Below, piece by piece: positions 30,455 through 33,651 of a DNA stretch of 33,651 bases (position 1 is the first letter of the stretch; each line of letters opens with the position of its first letter). The position numbers were made by a program, and so were the translations under genes. This DNA comes from Welwitschia mirabilis (taxonomy: Eukaryota > Gnetophyta > Gnetopsida > Welwitschiales), in assembly GCA_051453625.1 (NCBI GenBank), contig JBOZIK010000001.1, forward strand, positions 294,574,629 to 294,608,279, read 5' to 3'. The notes under the pieces were generated by a model that saw only the letters and a program-made list of their open reading frames with translations, did no database searches and was not told the origin of the DNA.

Positions 30455-31920
30455 TGTTAATTGATGTCAAACCAATGTTTTTTGTGTAGCAAATTTTGTA
30501 TATCTTGTATAAAAGATGTTAATCACTCGTAGGTTAAGTGCTAAAGCCAAAATTGTCGAATTCTGATCACTAAAAACCTATCAAGTTCACTTACCATCTT
30601 GAGGGGTTGACCGGAGTTTTAAGTAGTCGACTGCACCTAGATCAGACACTTAGAAATTGAACTGAATTTAAAGGAGTTAACCGGATTTTTGATAGAGTCG
30701 ATCAGACCTGTGACCTTAAGAGTCAATATCCCTAAATCGAATGATAAGGGGTTGACCAGACCTATGATGGGATCAATCAGATTTGTAAACCTAAGAACAA
30801 TACTCCTAAATTGATTATCAAGGGGTTGACTAGACCTTTGAAAGGGTTGACCAGACCTAATAACTATGCAGCTAATACCCCTAAGCCCATCATCATGGAG
30901 TCGACCGGATACCTGAAAGGGTCAACTGAACTTGATGCATTTAATTGGAATGATCTTTTATCAGGATTAGTGGACAACTGGACAGAATTACAGGTGACTA
31001 GATTATGGTCAACTGGACCCTAAGGGGTCGACTGAACATAAAGTCGTAAGAAGCTGGGGAGACCGAAAATTTAACTTGAGCGATCTGTGTAAGTCATGTC
31101 ACTAGATGCGGTCAACCAGACTTTTGAGGGATCAATCGGCTAGAATAGAACTAAAATTTTCTATCTATTTTGTATTTGTTATGTATCTATTAGATAGCCA
31201 TTTTCTAGTTGTTTATAGCCATTACAAGCATATTTTCAAATGAAATAAACCTTAAAAGCCTTTCAATAAATAGCCAAGAGAGAGATGACTAAATTTTTTT
31301 TTAAACTCTTGAAAAAGGATTAAATATTATGATATTTACTATTGGATCTTGGCACTTGTACTCCTAACTAAGAAGATCTATTATTTGTTTTATATATGGA
31401 TTCAAGGTTAGATCTAGTGCTTCATTTGTTACACTATCTATCGGAGAAGAGCTCTATCAAAACTATTGTATTAAAGAATAAGTGATATTTATGCATCAAG
31501 ACATTCTTACCGTCACTATTACATCCTCTAAAGGTTGAGATTAAGCCTACAAAAATCTAATTGAAAAGGTTGGGAGTTAGCCTACAAAAGTCTATTTGTA
31601 AAAGTTACAGATGAACCTACAATCCCCGGAAGAGTTAACAAAAATCCAGATCAATCTTTGAGATAATGTAATCATTAAGAGTGGAGTAGGGATTTTTCTA
31701 AATCACTATAAAATCCTGTGTGCATCTATTCAGTATTTTATGCTTTCTATCAGTTTCATTACTTTGAATATTTTTAGTTTTTTTTTTTTTACATGTATGA
31801 ATTTATTAGAAAAATTATTTTAAGTAAGCTTTTGGTATATCGTGAGTTTGTTTAGTTCATTTTGTTTAACTTTTTTTAAAAAAATCTATTCAACCCCCTC
31901 TAGGGTTCTCGATCCTGTCA
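30455..31920 (+). mobile_element. 5' LTR of a Ty1/copia retrotransposon (about 1466 bp)
   Basis: Starts TGTTAATTGATGTCAAACCA right after the gap and ends CGATCCTGTCA at 31920, one base before a copia primer site. Start and end have the form common in plant copia LTRs (TGTTAATTGATGTC...; CCCCCTCTAGGGTTCTCGATCC). The 5' half carries an irregular array of GTCGAC-type motifs. The exact left end depends on the gap. Confidence 0.8.
30602..31140 (+). repeat. Irregular array of GGGTCGACCRGAC-type motifs in the copia LTR
   Basis: About 14 degenerate copies of a 13-15 base motif, for example GGGGTTGACCGGA (30603), GAGTCGATCAGACC (30694), GGGGTTGACCAGACC (30749), GGGTTGACCAGACC (30844), GAGTCGACCGGAT (30898), GGGTCAACTGAAC (30919), GGTCAACTGGACC (31007), GGGGTCGACTGAAC (31024), GGTCAACCAGAC (31110). 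The core GTCGAC is a palindrome; TTGAC and TCAAC versions are what methylated CG decay would give. Spacing varies from about 17 to 80 bases. Confidence 0.85.
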
Positions 31921-31935
31921 ATTGGTATAGAGCTA
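31921..31935 (+). other. Copia primer binding site (initiator Met tRNA type)
   Basis: ATTGGTATAGAGCTA abuts the LTR end. The standard plant copia site is TGGTATCAGAGC; here one base (C) is missing. Confidence 0.85.
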
Positions 31936-31985
31936 AGTTAAATCTTTCTTTAGATTTTGACCGATCTAGACTTTAAAACCTTACA

Positions 31986-32780
31986 ATGAGTAATTCCTTT
32001 GTTGATTTTTCAAATATTTCTATTTTAAACACCTGTACTTTTATTTGTATATTTTGGATAGTATGTGGATATATTTTCAAATAGATTGCTAATAGTGAAA
32101 ATGCAAATAAGTCAATTGAAAGTGATAAAAGATTAGTTTAAAAATTTAACAAAAAAAGGAGACCTTTCTTCATGGTGTTTGTGGCTCCTTTATAAAATGT
32201 GCTCAATACATTAGAGCATGATTACTTCGATGTGATTAATGAAGTACAGGATGATCTGAAAGACACCTATCAAGAACTATACCAAGAATGTGAAAAGTTG
32301 GCTAAAAGGATAAATGATCTAAACAAGATTGTAAAATCTCTTATTAACGAAAAGGAGGAAATGGAATCAAGTTTCAAAAACATTAAGTCTAAAAACTTCA
32401 ACCTCATCCTACAGGTAAAAGAATTATCTCATTTTGTTAATAAATTTTCTAATGGTTCTTCCAAATTGGAATAGATACTTAGATTTCAGAAATCTATTGG
32501 TGACAATTTAGGTATTGGGTTCATCTTACAAAAACATAAAAGCAATAAAATCAGGTAACATGGGATCATAAGTTCTTCTTAAAGGTTACTTCTCATTTCT
32601 ATGGAAAAATTGGTCATTCAAAATCTTTATGCAATCTAAAAAATTAATGTTATTCTCAAAGTCAGTTAATACTTTTTATTTTAAGTTCATTCCAAAAGAA
32701 AGTGTATCACATAAGTCTAAAAAGACTATATGGATGAAAGCTAATGATCTTAAAAGTCTTTAATTCAAACAATTTTCAAG
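31986..32780 (+). pseudogene. Copia gag remnant
   Basis: Starts MSNSFVDFSNISILNT at 31986. It then passes quickly to the C-terminal coiled-coil part (32199-32474), DDLKDTYQELYQECEKLAKR...NEKEEMESSFKNIKSK, which in this group follows the zinc knuckle-linker region. The N-terminal gag body seems deleted. Near 32587, TSHFYGKIGHSKSLCNLKN is a CCHC knuckle with the first two Cys lost (Ser, Tyr) and Gly, His and the last Cys kept. Stops are present. Confidence 0.75.
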
Positions 32781-32789
32781 GTTTTAAAT

Positions 32790-33651
32790 AGTAGTAGCTA
32801 GTATCTATATAGTGGGTTTTCAAGAAATATGATAGGAGACAAATCCAGGTTCAAGTAATTAAGCAAATTTAATGGAAGAGAGGTGACTTTTGGTGATAAC
32901 TGGAGAGCAAAAATAGAAGGCATTAGAAGCATTAGTGCAGGTAACCTTAGAATTAATAAAGTTTTGTGTGTAAATGGTTTAAAGCATAATTTATTGAGCA
33001 TCAGTCAAATTTGTGACAAAGATCACAAGGTAGTCTTCGATAAATCAAAATGTGAAATCTTACATTGGGAATCTAATGATGTAATTTTTAAAGCAAGTAG
33101 AATAAATAACATATATAGCATTAATCAATTAGTTTTTCTATGTTATTTTTCAAATGTTCCTCAAGAAGAGCTTTAGCATAAACAATTAGGTCATGTTAAT
33201 TATGATTAGTTGGAAATGATCATTCATAAAAATTACAATGAAAGGTATTCCCAAGATAAATGTAGAAAAATAAGGCTTATGTAATACATGTCAAAAGGGT
33301 AAAAAATAGAAAGGACTTCATATAAAAGTAAAAACTAGACTTCCACATCTATGCCATTATATCTTATCCATATGGATTTGATAGGTCCCATTTAAACTTG
33401 AATTCTAGGTGGAAAACCTATTTTCTCACTATGATTGATGAATTCTTTAGGTATACTTGGGTAGCCTTCTTGTCAAACAAGTCGGAAGCTTACAAACATT
33501 GGATTGAGATATGAAAAAATATTCAAAACAAAAAAGGTTATACCATAAAAAAAATAAGAAGTGATCATGGTGTTGAATTTAAGAACCTTTTTTTTTTTAG
33601 AAATATTACATTATTAATGGAATTGATCATCAATTTTCAACCCCAAAGAAA
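32790..33651 (+). pseudogene. Copia protease, pre-integrase and start of integrase (truncated by window end)
   Basis: Protease: YLYSGFSRNMIGDKSRFK near 32801, where the family has WYLDSGCSRHMTGDKS; the catalytic Asp is Tyr. The same frame runs on as FNGREVTFGDNWRAKIEGI, NKVLCVNGLKHNLLSISQIC and DKDHKVVFDKSKCEIL (GAG-pre-integrase region, to about 33176). After stops and shifts come KQLGHVNYD, LIHMDLIGP (near 33368, first integrase Asp), ILGGKPIFSL and KKIRSDHGVEF-like sequence near 33560 (second Asp). The last bases give GIDHQFSTPK, matching the GIxHxFSxPxTPQQNG segment. The third catalytic residue and the reverse transcriptase lie outside the window. Confidence 0.9.

Noticed and set aside
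1-33651. CRISPR arrays, tRNA or rRNA genes, bacterial operons
   Set aside because: No regularly spaced identical repeats, no cloverleaf or A/B box sequence that I could fold with confidence, and the content is clearly plant nuclear.

Overview
This is nuclear DNA from a seed plant with a large, repeat-rich, AT-rich genome. The evidence is: plant-type LTR retrotransposons (Ty3/gypsy and Ty1/copia, one with a tRNA-Asp-type primer site and one with an initiator-Met-type site), three decayed copies of plant nuclear genes (an NSUN-type RNA methyltransferase, a DCD-domain protein and a plant KIN-14 kinesin motor), simple repeats, and N-filled assembly gaps at 8635-8910, 12155-12254 and 30429-30452. 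I cannot name the species. I see no intact protein-coding gene and no tRNA, rRNA or CRISPR. The longest uninterrupted real coding piece is 182 codons, inside a broken gene.

Layout. 1-5170 is AT-rich DNA with a compound microsatellite, a three-copy 40-bp tandem repeat and a weak LTR-like segment. 5174-6295 (minus) is a nearly full-length intronless NSUN pseudogene with three in-frame stops. 6768-7125 (minus) is a worn Ty3/gypsy protease. From about 7215 to 22953 the window is dominated by one LTR-retrotransposon family on the plus strand: an LTR at 7215-8307, an LTR tail plus primer site plus internal region at 8911-12154 (copy A), another LTR tail plus primer site plus internal region from 16741 (copy B), and a complete LTR at 21884-22953. 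Between copies A and B lie the DCD ghost (about 12938-13692), an 805-bp LTR-like unit (14068-14872), the KIN-14 ghost (15203-15450) and a compositionally odd island (15451-16160).

22954-26070 is AT-rich with little recognisable content apart from a tandem duplication and some unidentified coding-like traces. 26071-30428 is a minus-strand Ty3/gypsy element in the order gag, protease, reverse transcriptase, RNase H, integrase, polypurine tract, 3' LTR; its 5' end is lost at the gap. 30455-33651 is the 5' part of a plus-strand Ty1/copia element: LTR, primer site, gag remnant, protease, pre-integrase and the start of integrase. The window ends inside it.

Nothing here forms a working pathway. Many premature stops and lost key residues fit C-to-T or G-to-A change (CGA to TGA, CAG to TAG, Gly to Asp, Asp to Asn), as expected for old methylated repeats. 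I looked for a new biological system and did not find one. The points most worth a second look are the three gene ghosts, the mismatch between LTR similarity and LTR position, and the motif array inside the copia LTR.
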